A stretch of DNA of 64,000 nt from Limnohabitans sp. (GCA_030053945.1 JASGCW010000003.1:1-64000); one strand, 5' to 3'; positions 27,351 through 37,832 are shown, counted from the first letter of the stretch. A program made the numbers and translations. The notes: generated by a model not told the origin, from the sequence alone.

Positions 27351-27467
27351 ATGAAAGTAAGAGCATCAGTAAAGAAGAGAAGTGCAGAGTGCATTATCGT
27401 TCGTAGAAAAGGAAGATTATACGTTATTAACAAAAAGAATCCTAGATTTAAACAAAGACAAGGATAA
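27351..27467 (+). CDS. rpmJ: 50S ribosomal protein bL36 (zinc-free type)
   Basis: A 38-codon gene reading [20 protein letters not shown], then [18 protein letters not shown]. bL36 binds the 23S rRNA near the factor-binding site. Of the usual Cys/Cys/Cys/His zinc ligands only Cys14 remains, so it is a C-minus paralogue that does not need zinc. It fills the space between infA and rpsM with 6-bp and 2-bp gaps. Confidence 0.95.
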
Positions 27468-27469
27468 TT

Positions 27470-27844
27470 ATGGCAAGAATAGCAGGGGTAGATATACCTA
27501 AAAACAAAAGAGGTGTCATTGCATTGACATATATCTTCGGAATTGGAAAAAGTAGAGCTATTGAGATTTTAGAAAAAGCTCAAGTTAGCCAAGATAAAAA
27601 AGTTCAAGATTGGAATGATGACGAAATTGGAGCAATCCGTGACGCTGTATCATACTACAAAATTGAAGGGGAATTACGTTCTGAAACTTCATTAAACATC
27701 AAACGTTTAATGGATATAGGATGCTACAGAGGTATCCGTCACAGAGCTGGTCTTCCTTTAAGAGGTCAAAGAACTAAAAACAATTCTAGAACAAGAAAAG
27801 GTAAAAGAAAAACTGTTGCTAACAAGAAAAAAGCAACTAAATAA
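27470..27844 (+). CDS. rpsM: 30S ribosomal protein uS13
   Basis: uS13 is a head protein that bridges to the 50S subunit and touches P-site tRNA. The 124-residue protein starts [20 protein letters not shown], has the helix-hairpin-helix [16 protein letters not shown] and the [19 protein letters not shown] block with a basic tail. Confidence 0.98.
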   Translation: MARIAGVDIPKNKRGVIALTYIFGIGKSRAIEILEKAQVSQDKKVQDWNDDEIGAIRDAVSYYKIEGELRSETSLNIKRLMDIGCYRGIRHRAGLPLRGQRTKNNSRTRKGKRKTVANKKKATK

Positions 27845-27855
27845 TAAGTAGTAAT

Positions 27856-28239
27856 ATGGCGAAGGCAAATACAAAAAAACGTAAAGTTGTAGTTGAGTCT
27901 ACTGGTGAAGCTCATATTAGTGCAACATTCAACAATATCATCATTTCGTTAACAAACAAAAAAGGTGAAGTTGTTTCTTGGTCATCAGCTGGTAAAATGG
28001 GCTTCAGAGGTTCTAAAAAGAATACTCCATATGCTGCTCAAATGGCTGCTGAAGATTGTTCTAAAGTTGCATTAGAGGCTGGACTTAAAAAAGTAAAAGT
28101 TTTTGTAAAAGGTCCAGGGAATGGTAGAGAATCTGCTATCCGTTCTATCCACAACTCAGGTATCGAAGTGACTGAAATTATTGATGTTACTCCAATGCCG
28201 CACAACGGATGTCGTCCTCCAAAAAGACGTAGAGTTTAA
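27856..28239 (+). CDS. rpsK: 30S ribosomal protein uS11
   Basis: uS11 lies on the 30S platform next to the E-site mRNA. The 127-residue protein has the conserved [40 protein letters not shown] and the ending [18 protein letters not shown]. It is followed by a hairpin and a 122-bp leader before rpsD. Confidence 0.98.
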   Translation: MAKANTKKRKVVVESTGEAHISATFNNIIISLTNKKGEVVSWSSAGKMGFRGSKKNTPYAAQMAAEDCSKVALEAGLKKVKVFVKGPGNGRESAIRSIHNSGIEVTEIIDVTPMPHNGCRPPKRRRV

Positions 28240-28242
28240 TGA

Positions 28243-28262
28243 ATGCTGAATTTATTCAGCAT
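28243..28262 (+). terminator. Hairpin after rpsK (terminator or attenuator)
   Basis: ATGCTGAA (28243-28250), loop TTTA, TTCAGCAT (28255-28262) starts four bases after the rpsK stop. The T tract after it is weak (CTTTAAATAATTT), so partial termination that lowers rpsD-rpoA-rplQ expression is likelier than a full stop. Confidence 0.55.
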
Positions 28263-28292
28263 CTTTAAATAATTTATAATTAAGTATAACTA

Positions 28293-28346
28293 GATTGATG
28301 TAAGATTATCGGAGGATAAATTAGACCTGAATTCATAATCTCAATC
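28293..28346 (+). promoter_or_regulatory. Structured rpsD leader with isolated GGAGG
   Basis: GATTG (28293-28297) plus AGATTAT (28303-28309) pair with ATAATCT (28335-28341) plus CAATC (28342-28346), giving a two-part stem with a one-sided 5-base bulge. The loop holds GGAGG (28311-28315), 47 nt before the rpsD ATG and not next to any start codon. uS4 autoregulates its operon in other bacteria, so this is a candidate binding site; that role is inference. Confidence 0.5.
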
Positions 28347-28361
28347 TTAAACAATTTTAAA

Positions 28362-28967
28362 ATGGCAAGATATACTGGTCCAAAAACTAAAATTGCTCGT
28401 AAATTTGGCGAAGCAATATTCGGAGACGATAGAGCCTTCGAAAAAAGAAATTACCCTCCAGGGCAACATGGTTTAGCTAAGAAAAGAGGAAAAAAATCTG
28501 AATATGCTATCCAGTTAATGGAAAAGCAAAAAGCTAAATATACTTATGGTATTTTAGAGCGTCAATTCAGAAACCTTTTCGAAAGAGCAGCTGCTGCTTC
28601 TGGTGTAACTGGTGAAATCCTTTTACAATTATGTGAAGCACGTTTAGATAACGTAGTTTACAGAATGGGAATCGCTCCTTCAAGAAGAGCTGCAAGACAA
28701 ATTGTAACTCACAGACATATTACAGTAAATGGTGAAGTGGTTAACGTTCCTTCTTACCATTTAAAACCTGGTGACAAAGTTGCTGTTCGTGAAAAATCTA
28801 AATCATTAGAGGCTATCGAACGTTCTTTAGCTGCTTCTTCTCACGTATATGAGTGGATTACTTGGAATAATGATACTAAAGAAGGTACTTTTGTGTCTGT
28901 TCCACAAAGAATCCAAATTACAGAGAACATTAAAGAACAACTAATCGTCGAATTGTACAACAAATAA
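28362..28967 (+). CDS. rpsD: 30S ribosomal protein uS4
   Basis: uS4 nucleates 16S rRNA folding and elsewhere represses the alpha operon. The 201-residue protein starts [20 protein letters not shown], has the [20 protein letters not shown] block, and the S4 RNA-binding domain [20 protein letters not shown] and [17 protein letters not shown]. It begins after a structured 122-bp leader; rpoA follows after 22 bp. Confidence 0.98.
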   Translation: MARYTGPKTKIARKFGEAIFGDDRAFEKRNYPPGQHGLAKKRGKKSEYAIQLMEKQKAKYTYGILERQFRNLFERAAAASGVTGEILLQLCEARLDNVVYRMGIAPSRRAARQIVTHRHITVNGEVVNVPSYHLKPGDKVAVREKSKSLEAIERSLAASSHVYEWITWNNDTKEGTFVSVPQRIQITENIKEQLIVELYNK

Positions 28968-28989
28968 TAATTGACATCAGTCGAAATTT

Positions 28990-29982
28990 ATGGCAATATT
29001 TAATTTTCAGAAGCCCGATAAAGTTATCATGATCGATTCTACAGATTTCGAAGGTAAATTTGAATTTAGACCTTTGGAGCCTGGATACGGATTGACTGTT
29101 GGTAACGCACTTAGAAGAGTTTTACTTTCTGCACTTGAGGGTTATGCTATCACATCTATCCGTATAGAAGGTGTAGATCACGAATTCTCTACTATTTCTG
29201 GTGTTGTGGAAGATGTTACTGAAATTATCCTTAACTTAAAACAAGTACGTTTTAAACGTCAAATTGAAGATATCGATAACGAATCAGTTTCAATTTCACT
29301 TTCAGGAAAAGATCAAATTACTGCAGGTGATTTCCAAAAATTCATTTCTGGATTTCAAGTATTGAACCCTGAATTAGTAATTTGTAATTTAGACAGCAAA
29401 GTGAACCTTAATATGGAAATGACTATCGAAAAAGGTAGAGGTTATGTTCCTGCTGAGGAAAACAAAAAACAAAATGCTGCAATTGGTACTATCTTTACCG
29501 ATTCAATCTTTACTCCGGTAAAGAATGTGAAATATGCAATTGAAAACTTCCGTGTAGAGCAAAAAACAGATTATGAAAAATTAGTTTTTGAAATCAAAAC
29601 TGATGGTTCTATTCATCCTAAAGATGCTTTGACTGAAGCTGCAAAAGTATTAATTCACCATTTTATGTTATTCTCTGATGAGAGAATAACGCTTGAGGCT
29701 GATGAGATTGCTCAAACAGAATCATATGATGAAGAATCATTACATATGAGACAATTACTTAAAACTAAATTAGTTGATATGGATTTGTCTGTTAGGGCTT
29801 TAAATTGCTTAAAAGCTGCTGAAGTTGATACTTTAGGTGATTTAGTATCGTTCAATAAAAACGACTTAATGAAGTTCCGTAACTTTGGTAAAAAATCATT
29901 AACTGAGCTTGATGAATTAGTTGCTAATAAGAATTTAACGTTCGGAATGGACTTGTCAAAATATAAGTTAGATAAAGAATAA
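28990..29982 (+). CDS. rpoA: RNA polymerase alpha subunit
   Basis: Alpha dimerises to start RNA polymerase assembly and contacts promoters and regulators. The 330-residue protein has the N-terminal domain ([20 protein letters not shown]) and the C-terminal helix-hairpin-helix domain ([20 protein letters not shown], about 262-315), keeping the arginine equivalent to E. coli R265. rplQ follows after 62 bp. Confidence 0.98.
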   Translation: MAIFNFQKPDKVIMIDSTDFEGKFEFRPLEPGYGLTVGNALRRVLLSALEGYAITSIRIEGVDHEFSTISGVVEDVTEIILNLKQVRFKRQIEDIDNESVSISLSGKDQITAGDFQKFISGFQVLNPELVICNLDSKVNLNMEMTIEKGRGYVPAEENKKQNAAIGTIFTDSIFTPVKNVKYAIENFRVEQKTDYEKLVFEIKTDGSIHPKDALTEAAKVLIHHFMLFSDERITLEADEIAQTESYDEESLHMRQLLKTKLVDMDLSVRALNCLKAAEVDTLGDLVSFNKNDLMKFRNFGKKSLTELDELVANKNLTFGMDLSKYKLDKE

Positions 29983-30044
29983 TTTGCTTCATATTTTGCT
30001 CTCCAAGGTGGATTGATGCAAGATGAAGTGTAAAAAACAATGTC

Positions 30045-30524
30045 ATGAGACACGGAAAAAAAGTAAACCATTTAAGCAGACAGACTGGACATAGAAAAGC
30101 TATGTTAGCAAATATGGCTTGTTCTCTTATTGAGCACAAACGTATTAATACTACTGTTGCTAAAGCTAAAGCGCTTAAACAATTTGTTGAGCCTTTAATA
30201 ACTAAATCTAAAGAAGATACTACTCATAATCGTCGTATCGTTTTCTCATACTTAAAAAGTAAATATGCTGTAACTGATTTATTCAGAGATGTAGCTGCTA
30301 AAGTAGGTGATCGTCCTGGAGGATACACTCGTATAATCAAGTTAGGAAATCGTTTAGGAGATAACGCTGATATGGCTATGATTGAATTAGTTGATTTCAA
30401 CGAAATCTACAATGGTGGTAAGAAAGAAGTTAAAAAAGCGAAAAGCCGTCGTGGTGGAAAAGCTAAAAAAGCTGAATCTGCTCCTGAAACTTCTTCTGAA
30501 GAAACTACTGATAGTGCAGAATAA
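30045..30524 (+). CDS. rplQ: 50S ribosomal protein bL17
   Basis: bL17 lies near the peptide exit. The 159-residue protein starts [20 protein letters not shown] and has [20 protein letters not shown] and [21 protein letters not shown] Lys/Glu/Ser-rich tail (about 125-159) makes it longer than E. coli bL17 (127), as is usual in Bacteroidota. It closes the superoperon before a strong terminator. Confidence 0.98.
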   Translation: MRHGKKVNHLSRQTGHRKAMLANMACSLIEHKRINTTVAKAKALKQFVEPLITKSKEDTTHNRRIVFSYLKSKYAVTDLFRDVAAKVGDRPGGYTRIIKLGNRLGDNADMAMIELVDFNEIYNGGKKEVKKAKSRRGGKAKKAESAPETSSEETTDSAE

Positions 30525-30551
30525 TATGATGCTCACTTCATAAATATAAAA

Positions 30552-30585
30552 AAGGATGAACTTATTGGTTTATCCTTTTTTTTTT
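30552..30585 (+). terminator. Terminator of the ribosomal superoperon
   Basis: AAGGATGAAC (30552-30561) and GTTTATCCTT (30568-30577) form a 10-bp stem with one G-T pair and a TTATTG loop, followed by ten T. The loop also supplies the TTG of the carA promoter. Confidence 0.9.
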
Positions 30586-30596
30586 GAATAAATTTG
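30565..30596 (+). promoter_or_regulatory. Promoter of carA
   Basis: TTG (30565-30567), a 21-bp spacer and TAAATTTG (30589-30596) match the consensus. The start would fall near 30603, leaving a leader of about 10 nt. It overlaps the upstream terminator. Confidence 0.7.
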
Positions 30597-30613
30597 CAAA
30601 ACTTTTTTAAACA

Positions 30614-31720
30614 ATGCAACACACAACTAAACAATCTGCTATTCTACTCCTCGCAGATGGGACAATTTTCCACGGTAAATCAATCGGGATATCAGGAAAA
30701 ACTTTTGGCGAAGTTTGTTTTAACACAGGAACTACTGGTTATCAAGAAATTTTTACTGACCCTTCCTATTTTGGTCAGATTATGGTAACTACAAATGCAC
30801 ACATAGGTAATTACGGTGTAAATAATGAAGAGGTTGAGTCAGATAAGATAATGATTTCAGGGCTAGTATGTAAAAATTTTTCAACTTTTCATTCACGTCC
30901 AGATTCAGAGAGTAATCTTTTTGATTATTTTCAAAAGGAAAATCTCATTTGTATTTCGGATGTAGATACAAGAGCATTAGTAAGTTATATTCGTGATAAT
31001 GGCGCTCAAAATGCTGTTATTTGTACTGATGGTACTTCAGTTGAAGAATTAAAAAAGGAATTAGCTGCTACACCAGATATGAAAGGTTTAGAATTAGCCT
31101 CAAAGGTTTCGACTAAAGAGCCGTATTTCTTTGGTGAAGAAAATGCTATATATAAAATTTCTGCACTTGATTTAGGAATAAAAAAGAATATTTTACGCAA
31201 TTTAGCAAAGAGAGATTGTTATATTAAAGTTTTTCCTTACGATGCTACCTTTGAAGATTTAAAAGCTTTTAATCCTGATGGGTATTTTCTTTCTAACGGA
31301 CCTGGTGATCCAGATCCATTATTCTCAGCTCAAGAAGTTGCACGTCAAATTTTAACTGAAAATAGACCTTTATTTGGTATATGTTTAGGTCATCAAGTTA
31401 TAGCATTAGCTAATGGTGTTTCAACTTATAAAATGTTTAATGGTCACAGAGGAATAAATCACCCAGTTAAAAATTTATTGACTGGTCGTGGTGAAATTAC
31501 CTCTCAAAATCACGGTTTTGCTGTGAATCGAGAAGAGTTAGAAAAACATACTGATTTAGAGATTACTCACGTTCATTTGAATGATGGAACAGTAGCAGGA
31601 ATGCATATGAAAAATAAAAATTGTTTTTCAGTGCAATATCATCCTGAAGCAAGTCCTGGACCACATGATTCATCATATTTGTTCGACCAGTTTATTGAAA
31701 ATATTAAATCAACTAAATAA
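30614..31720 (+). CDS. carA: Carbamoyl-phosphate synthase small (glutaminase) subunit
   Basis: CarA hydrolyses glutamine and passes ammonia to CarB for carbamoyl phosphate, used in arginine and pyrimidine synthesis. The 368-residue protein has the N-terminal domain (LLLADGTIFHGKSIG, FNTGTTGYQEIFTDPSYFGQ) and the class I glutaminase domain with FLSNGPGDPD, nucleophile Cys257 in GICLGHQ, and His/Glu in QYHPEASPG. carB is not adjacent; eno follows. Confidence 0.97.
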   Translation: MQHTTKQSAILLLADGTIFHGKSIGISGKTFGEVCFNTGTTGYQEIFTDPSYFGQIMVTTNAHIGNYGVNNEEVESDKIMISGLVCKNFSTFHSRPDSESNLFDYFQKENLICISDVDTRALVSYIRDNGAQNAVICTDGTSVEELKKELAATPDMKGLELASKVSTKEPYFFGEENAIYKISALDLGIKKNILRNLAKRDCYIKVFPYDATFEDLKAFNPDGYFLSNGPGDPDPLFSAQEVARQILTENRPLFGICLGHQVIALANGVSTYKMFNGHRGINHPVKNLLTGRGEITSQNHGFAVNREELEKHTDLEITHVHLNDGTVAGMHMKNKNCFSVQYHPEASPGPHDSSYLFDQFIENIKSTK

Positions 31721-31751
31721 TTTTAGATTGGAAAAGTCTCTTTTCTTAAAG

Positions 31752-33083
<1,332 letters not shown>

Positions 33084-33106
33084 ATAGCTTTTTGATGCAA
33101 AATTAT

Positions 33107-33142
33107 AAATCCTGACTGCTTGTAGTAGTCAGGATTTTTTTT
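33107..33142 (+). terminator. Terminator of eno
   Basis: AAATCCTGACT (33107-33117) and AGTCAGGATTT (33127-33137) form a perfect 11-bp stem with a 9-base loop, followed by a run of T to 33142. Confidence 0.92.
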
Positions 33143-33258
33143 ATAGAGATATTGAGGGATTAGTATTAGTTATTCTGATTGATTGCGATGCGATTTATGA
33201 AAAATAAAATTTGTACATATGAACTTTGCTTCGTTTTTTCATTTCTTAGATTCCAAGG

Positions 33259-33936
33259 TTAAGTTTCTGAATATTCAATTAGAAGCACATATCTGTAAAA
33301 AATATATAATGTTATTGTGTTTAAAATGATGCTGACTGGTTCAAAGGGGCCGTCAAAACTGTAGAATTTCTGTAGTAAAAAAACAAGATTTTGCATTACA
33401 AATAGAATAACGGTAATTAGTAATAATACATTTTTATTGTTATTGTATAGATAATAATTAGATAAAGAAAGCCCTCCTAGGAAAGACATTATTAGACTGT
33501 TAAAGAAAAGAGAGAAAAAACCTAAACTGAAAATTTTTTCATTTAGAAATGTTAGGTATAAATAAAAAAATAAAAAAGGTGATGTTGCTATGGCTATAGG
33601 TAAAGCTTTTTTGTTTTCAATCGATTTGTATACTAAAATAAAGGTTAAAAAACGATAAATTAAATAAGCAATTGTTCCGTAAACTAAATAGGCATTTGTT
33701 TTTTTTTGAAATAAAATATTACTAATGATAACAAAAATTAGAATGCCTAAATAGATGTAATCTTTCTTTTTTGAAGTGTATAGGTAGAGTATTATTAATG
33801 TGAATAAACGCAATAATCCTAGATAAGTCAAAAAAGGATGTAATTTTAGGATTTCATTAATCAAAAAAAGTAAAGCTGTAGTAAAATAGATTGTACTGAT
33901 TATTACAGTTGTTTTATTGTTGATATTGGAATACAT
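33259..33936 (-). CDS. Multi-pass membrane protein of unknown function
   Basis: A 225-residue protein that is almost wholly hydrophobic, with about seven or eight predicted membrane helices and short Lys/Asn-rich loops. Size, helix number and a Gly-rich FLGGLSLSNYYL segment recall the YhhN/TMEM86 (lysoplasmalogenase-like) family, but I cannot confirm its acidic signature residues, so I give no function. It is a single gene on the minus strand, convergent with eno and divergent from gltA. Confidence 0.65.
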   Translation of the reverse strand: MYSNINNKTTVIISTIYFTTALLFLINEILKLHPFLTYLGLLRLFTLIILYLYTSKKKDYIYLGILIFVIISNILFQKKTNAYLVYGTIAYLIYRFLTFILVYKSIENKKALPIAIATSPFLFFYLYLTFLNEKIFSLGFFSLFFNSLIMSFLGGLSLSNYYLYNNNKNVLLLITVILFVMQNLVFLLQKFYSFDGPFEPVSIILNTITLYIFYRYVLLIEYSET

Positions 33937-34233
33937 ATTTGATTATCAGAGATGAAACCTGATTTTTTTAATAGGGTAATGGAGAATTGATATATATCCA
34001 AATTTAATAAAAAAATAACTAAAAGTTTTAGTAATTATTTAATAAAAAGCTACATTTAAAATCTTTGTGATTTGGTTAATGTCAACAATAATAGATGTTT
34101 TTTGATTCCTGTAAACAAATTGCTAAACATTTATTAAATTTTAAGAAATCCTAACTCTAAAACTTTTTATATTGAACACAAATGCATATTTTTGTTAAAA
34201 TATATTTAAAAAGATTAATTCCCAAATTATATT
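33937..34233. other. AT-rich divergent spacer before gltA
   Basis: 297 bp without a gene. It contains a TAAATTTG on the minus strand (34006-33999) and TATTTTTG on the plus strand (34187-34194) that fit the -7 consensus, but neither has a TTG at the right distance. I see no hairpin or repeat. Confidence 0.4.
34187..34194 (+). promoter_or_regulatory. Possible -7 element for gltA
   Basis: TATTTTTG fits TAnnTTTG and lies 39 bp before the gltA ATG. The nearest TTG upstream is only 12 bp away, so the -33 part is missing or degenerate. Confidence 0.35.
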
Positions 34234-35517
34234 ATGTCAAAGACTGCAATATTAGAGTATGATGGCAATAAGTATGAGTTTCCAGTAATTGTAGGAAGTG
34301 AAAACGAACCAGCTATCGACATTGAAAAGTTACGCGCTTTAACAGGCGCAATTACACTTGACCCTGGGTATAAAAATTCAGGTTCATGTAAAAGTGATAT
34401 TACTTTCCTAGATGGTGAAGAAGGTATTCTTCGTTATAGAGGTTATGCTATTGAAGAGTTAGCTGAAAAAGCTGATTTTTTAGAAGTGTCTTATTTGGTA
34501 ATATTTGGAGAACTTCCAACAAAACAACAATTAGAAAAGTTTGAAAATGATATTCGTAAGTACACTCTTGTTAGTGAAGAAATGAAGAGTATCATTGACG
34601 GTTTTCCAAGAACAGCTCATCCTATGGGGGTTTTGTCTTCTCTTACTTCTGCATTAACAGCTTTTAACCCAAAGGTGGTAAATGTTGAAAATGAAAAAGA
34701 AATGTATGAGGCAATTTGCAAAACTATGGGTAAATTCTTGGTCATTGCTACTTGGACTTATCGTAAAATGATGGGGTATCCATTAAATTATTACGATAAT
34801 ACAATTGGTTATGTAGAGAACTTTATGAAATTAATGTTTTCTCTGCCTACAGGTCCATACGCTATCAACAAAACAGTTATCAATGCATTAGATAAATTAT
34901 TTATTCTTCATGCAGATCATGAACAAAATTGTTCTACATCTACAGTTAGAATTGTAGGATCGTCTCATGCTGGTTTATTTGCTTCTATTTCTGCGGGTGT
35001 CTCTGCTTTATGGGGGCCATTACACGGAGGTGCTAATCAAGCAGTTCTAGAAATGTTAGAACAAATCCAAAAAGATGGAGGTGATGCTCAAAAAGCTTTA
35101 GAGCGAGCTAAAGATAAAAATGATGATTTCCGTTTAATGGGATTCGGACATAGAGTATATAAAAACTTCGATCCTCGTGCAAAAATTATTAAAAAAGCGG
35201 CTGATGAAGTATTAGCAGAATTAGGTGTAAATGACCCTATTTTGAATATCGCAAAACAATTAGAAGAAGCTGCATTAGTTGATCCTTACTTTGTAGATAG
35301 AAAATTATATCCAAATGTAGATTTCTATTCAGGTATCATTTATCGTGCTTTAGGAATTCCTACGGATATGTTTACTGTGTTGTTTGCTATTGGTCGTCTT
35401 CCAGGTTGGATTGCACAATGGAAAGAAATGCGTATCAATAAAGAGCCTATCGGTCGTCCACGTCAAGTATATACTGGTTGTCCTTTACGTTCTTTTGTAG
35501 ATATGGATAAAAGATAA
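34234..35517 (+). CDS. gltA: Citrate synthase
   Basis: Citrate synthase condenses oxaloacetate and acetyl-CoA at entry to the TCA cycle. The 427-residue protein is of the hexameric, type II kind. It has the N-terminal TGAITLDPGYKNSGSCKSDI, the LHADHEQNCSTSTVR block, the catalytic segment GPLHGGANQAVLEML, GFGHRVYKNFDPRAKIIK and the C-terminal GIPTDMFTVLFAIGRLPGWI. It is a single gene with its own terminator. Confidence 0.97.
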   Translation: MSKTAILEYDGNKYEFPVIVGSENEPAIDIEKLRALTGAITLDPGYKNSGSCKSDITFLDGEEGILRYRGYAIEELAEKADFLEVSYLVIFGELPTKQQLEKFENDIRKYTLVSEEMKSIIDGFPRTAHPMGVLSSLTSALTAFNPKVVNVENEKEMYEAICKTMGKFLVIATWTYRKMMGYPLNYYDNTIGYVENFMKLMFSLPTGPYAINKTVINALDKLFILHADHEQNCSTSTVRIVGSSHAGLFASISAGVSALWGPLHGGANQAVLEMLEQIQKDGGDAQKALERAKDKNDDFRLMGFGHRVYKNFDPRAKIIKKAADEVLAELGVNDPILNIAKQLEEAALVDPYFVDRKLYPNVDFYSGIIYRALGIPTDMFTVLFAIGRLPGWIAQWKEMRINKEPIGRPRQVYTGCPLRSFVDMDKR

Positions 35518-35835
35518 GAATTAGTTAATTTTGATTAGAGAAAAGCGATGAGAAGTCATCGCTTTCTTGTTTTTATTGACCTTTTTTGTTATGGGATTCT
35601 AGATTATGTGTTGTTTTTTCAACTTCTTTCAGGATTAAAAATCTTTAATTGTTTTGGTTTTTAGTTAAGATGTTTTTTTTAGTGCCAAAACCAAAATTTA
35701 TTAGTTAAAAGTGCGATTCTCTTATTAGGCTTTTTTTATATTTGCTTTATAAATAGATGAAATTTTAGTAATAGTATTTTAAATAACAGAGAATGATATT
35801 CTGATATTTACTAAAGATTTATCCAAAACAATTTT
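35518..35835. other. Intergenic region between gltA and arginase gene
   Basis: 318 bp with no gene. It holds the gltA terminator (35542-35565), an inverted repeat TTTTGGTTTT/AAAACCAAAA (35652-35661 and 35687-35696, 25-base loop) of unknown role, and TATATTTG (35737-35744), a possible -7 box for the arginase gene with no clear TTG upstream. Confidence 0.5.
35542..35570 (+). terminator. Terminator of gltA
   Basis: AAAGCGATGA (35542-35551), tetraloop GAAG, TCATCGCTTT (35556-35565): a perfect 10-bp stem followed by CTTGTTTTT. Confidence 0.85.
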
Positions 35836-36792
35836 ATGAGTAAGTCAATTACTTTTCTAATAAACAAATCAGAAATTACAGCAGGCACTCGAGGTGCATC
35901 ATTAGGTCCAGATGCGATTATTACTGCGGCCAGAAAGAAAGGGAGTTATGTCTTTGGTGAGAATACTCTTGAAAAAATTCAAAATGTAAATGGGTATTTA
36001 GATAAACCAACAAATTTTCCTTTTGCCAAAAGAATTGATGGTTTACTGTCTATTTATGAAGAACTAACTTCAAAAGTAGGGGCATTAATAAAATCGGATG
36101 CTTTTCCAATTATTTTAGCTGCTGATCACGGTTCGGCTGGGGGAACAATTTCAGGAATAAAAGCTGCTTTTCCAGATAAGCGCATAGGTGCTATTTGGAT
36201 TGATGCACATGCAGACATACACACACCTTATACGACACCATCGGGTAATATGCACGGAATGCCTTTAGCATCAGTGATGAATTTAGATAATATAGAATGT
36301 AAAGTCAATCAAGTTGATGCCGAAACTGTTCAGTATTGGGAAAAATTGAAAAATGTTGGTGGGATTTCTCAAAAAATTAATGCAGAAGATATTGTGTATA
36401 TTGCGGTTCGAGATACCGAACCTCAAGAAGAATCTATTATTCAAAAATTAGGAATAAGTTGGTACACTGTTGCAGATGTAAGAAGTCGAGGGACTGAACA
36501 AATTATTAATGAAGTAAATCAAAAACTAAGTAGTTGTGATTTAGTTTATTTGACTTTTGATGTAGATTCGATGGATCCAGATATGACTTCACACGGTACT
36601 GGAACCCCTGTTCCAGATGGTATTTCACCACAAGAAGCTAAGGATTTTATGATAGCATTTACTGCAAATCCTAAAACGGCTTGTGTAGAAATTGTAGAAG
36701 TAAATCCTTGTCTGGATGAAAAGGAAAATACGATGGCTGAAGTTACTTTAGATATTTTAGAAGCTATAACGGAAGTAGCAAAAAATAAATAA
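35836..36792 (+). CDS. Arginase-family (ureohydrolase) protein, probable arginase
   Basis: Ureohydrolases use two manganese ions to release urea or a related product from guanidino compounds; arginase makes ornithine. The 318-residue protein has the metal-binding blocks AADHGSAGG, WIDAHADIHTP and TFDVDSMDP and the late EIVEVNP. Arginase is preferred over agmatinase or formimidoylglutamase because ctlX, another ornithine-producing enzyme, follows after 34 bp in the same direction; this is inference from context. Confidence 0.8.
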   Translation: MSKSITFLINKSEITAGTRGASLGPDAIITAARKKGSYVFGENTLEKIQNVNGYLDKPTNFPFAKRIDGLLSIYEELTSKVGALIKSDAFPIILAADHGSAGGTISGIKAAFPDKRIGAIWIDAHADIHTPYTTPSGNMHGMPLASVMNLDNIECKVNQVDAETVQYWEKLKNVGGISQKINAEDIVYIAVRDTEPQEESIIQKLGISWYTVADVRSRGTEQIINEVNQKLSSCDLVYLTFDVDSMDPDMTSHGTGTPVPDGISPQEAKDFMIAFTANPKTACVEIVEVNPCLDEKENTMAEVTLDILEAITEVAKNK

Positions 36793-36826
36793 ATTTTCAT
36801 CTTTACTAAGCTAAAATATTAATCAA

Positions 36827-37762
36827 TTGAAGCAAACGACAAACACTATACTAATGATTCGTCCTGTCTCTTTTAGGATGAATGAAGAAACAGCAGTTAA
36901 TAATTTTTATCAGAATGCAGCAAATGGAATGTTACCAGCATCAATTAATGCTAAAGCACAACAAGAGTTTGATGCAATGGTGCAAAAATTAAAATCTGTA
37001 GGAGTTAATGTAATTGTGGTAGAAGATACAACCGACATAGATACACCTGATGCAGTTTTTCCGAACAATTGGATTTCATTTCATGAAAATGGGGATGTAA
37101 TCTTGTATCCAATGTTTGCCGAAAATAGAAGGTTAGAGCGTCGAGAAGATATTTTGGATATTTTAGAAGACAACGGATTTGTGATAAATGATGTTATGGA
37201 TTATACTTCGGCAGAAGACGAAGGTCTTTTTCTAGAAGGGACAGGAAGTATCGTCTTAGATAGAATAAACAATAAAGCTTATTGTGCATTATCACCAAGG
37301 GCTGATGAAGAATTATTTATAGAATTTTGCGAAGATTTTGAGTTTACACCAGTAATTTTTAATGCTTATCAAACTGTGAATGACAAGCGAGAACTGATTT
37401 ATCATACGAATGTAATGATGAGCATAGGTGAGACTTTTGCAGTGCTTTGTTCTGAATGTATAGACGATAAAACAGAAAAAAAATCAGTTGTTGATAGTCT
37501 AAAACAAGACGGTAAAGAAATTATATATATATCAGAAAAACAAGTTAGTTCTTTTGCTGGAAATATGTTGCAAGTTGTTGTTGAAAATGGTAAAACATAT
37601 TTAGTGATGAGTGAATCTGCTTATAATTCTTTGAATAAAGGACAAATTGCTCAAATAGAAAGGCATACATCGATTGTGTATTCTAATTTAGAAACTATTG
37701 AAAGATATGGAGGTGGTAGTGCTCGTTGTATGATGGCAGAAGTTTTTTTGCCAAAAGCATAA
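36827..37762 (+). CDS. ctlX: Citrulline-utilisation hydrolase CtlX-type (amidinotransferase fold)
   Basis: The family belongs to the arginine deiminase/dimethylargininase superfamily and is linked to conversion of citrulline to ornithine. The 311-residue protein has PDAVFPNNWISFH, LEGTGSIVLDR, the catalytic His in LIYHTNVMMSIG and Cys in YGGGSARCMMAEVF. Similarity appears to begin at KQTTNTILMIRPV, so the start is the TTG at 36827; the first ATG (36854) would cut this conserved segment. Probably co-transcribed with the arginase gene. Confidence 0.85.
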   Translation: MKQTTNTILMIRPVSFRMNEETAVNNFYQNAANGMLPASINAKAQQEFDAMVQKLKSVGVNVIVVEDTTDIDTPDAVFPNNWISFHENGDVILYPMFAENRRLERREDILDILEDNGFVINDVMDYTSAEDEGLFLEGTGSIVLDRINNKAYCALSPRADEELFIEFCEDFEFTPVIFNAYQTVNDKRELIYHTNVMMSIGETFAVLCSECIDDKTEKKSVVDSLKQDGKEIIYISEKQVSSFAGNMLQVVVENGKTYLVMSESAYNSLNKGQIAQIERHTSIVYSNLETIERYGGGSARCMMAEVFLPKA

Positions 37763-37782
37763 TGATAGGATAGACAAAATGA

Positions 37783-37822
37783 AAACCCAAATACAAACTG
37801 ATAATTTGAATTTGGGTTTTTT
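37783..37822. terminator. Bidirectional terminator between ctlX and marC
   Basis: AAACCCAAAT (37783-37792) and ATTTGGGTTT (37810-37819) form a 10-bp stem, extended inside by CAAA/TTTG past one mismatch, followed by T6. It separates convergent genes. Confidence 0.85.
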
Positions 37823-37832
37823 CTTTTATCAC

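Noticed and set aside
13398..30524. Missing tuf gene as an anomaly
   Set aside because: Bacteroidota commonly carry tuf outside the str operon, so the gap after fusA is expected.
33259..33936. Naming this membrane protein YhhN/lysoplasmalogenase
   Set aside because: Only size, helix count and one short Gly-rich segment agree; the conserved acidic residues of the family could not be found with confidence.
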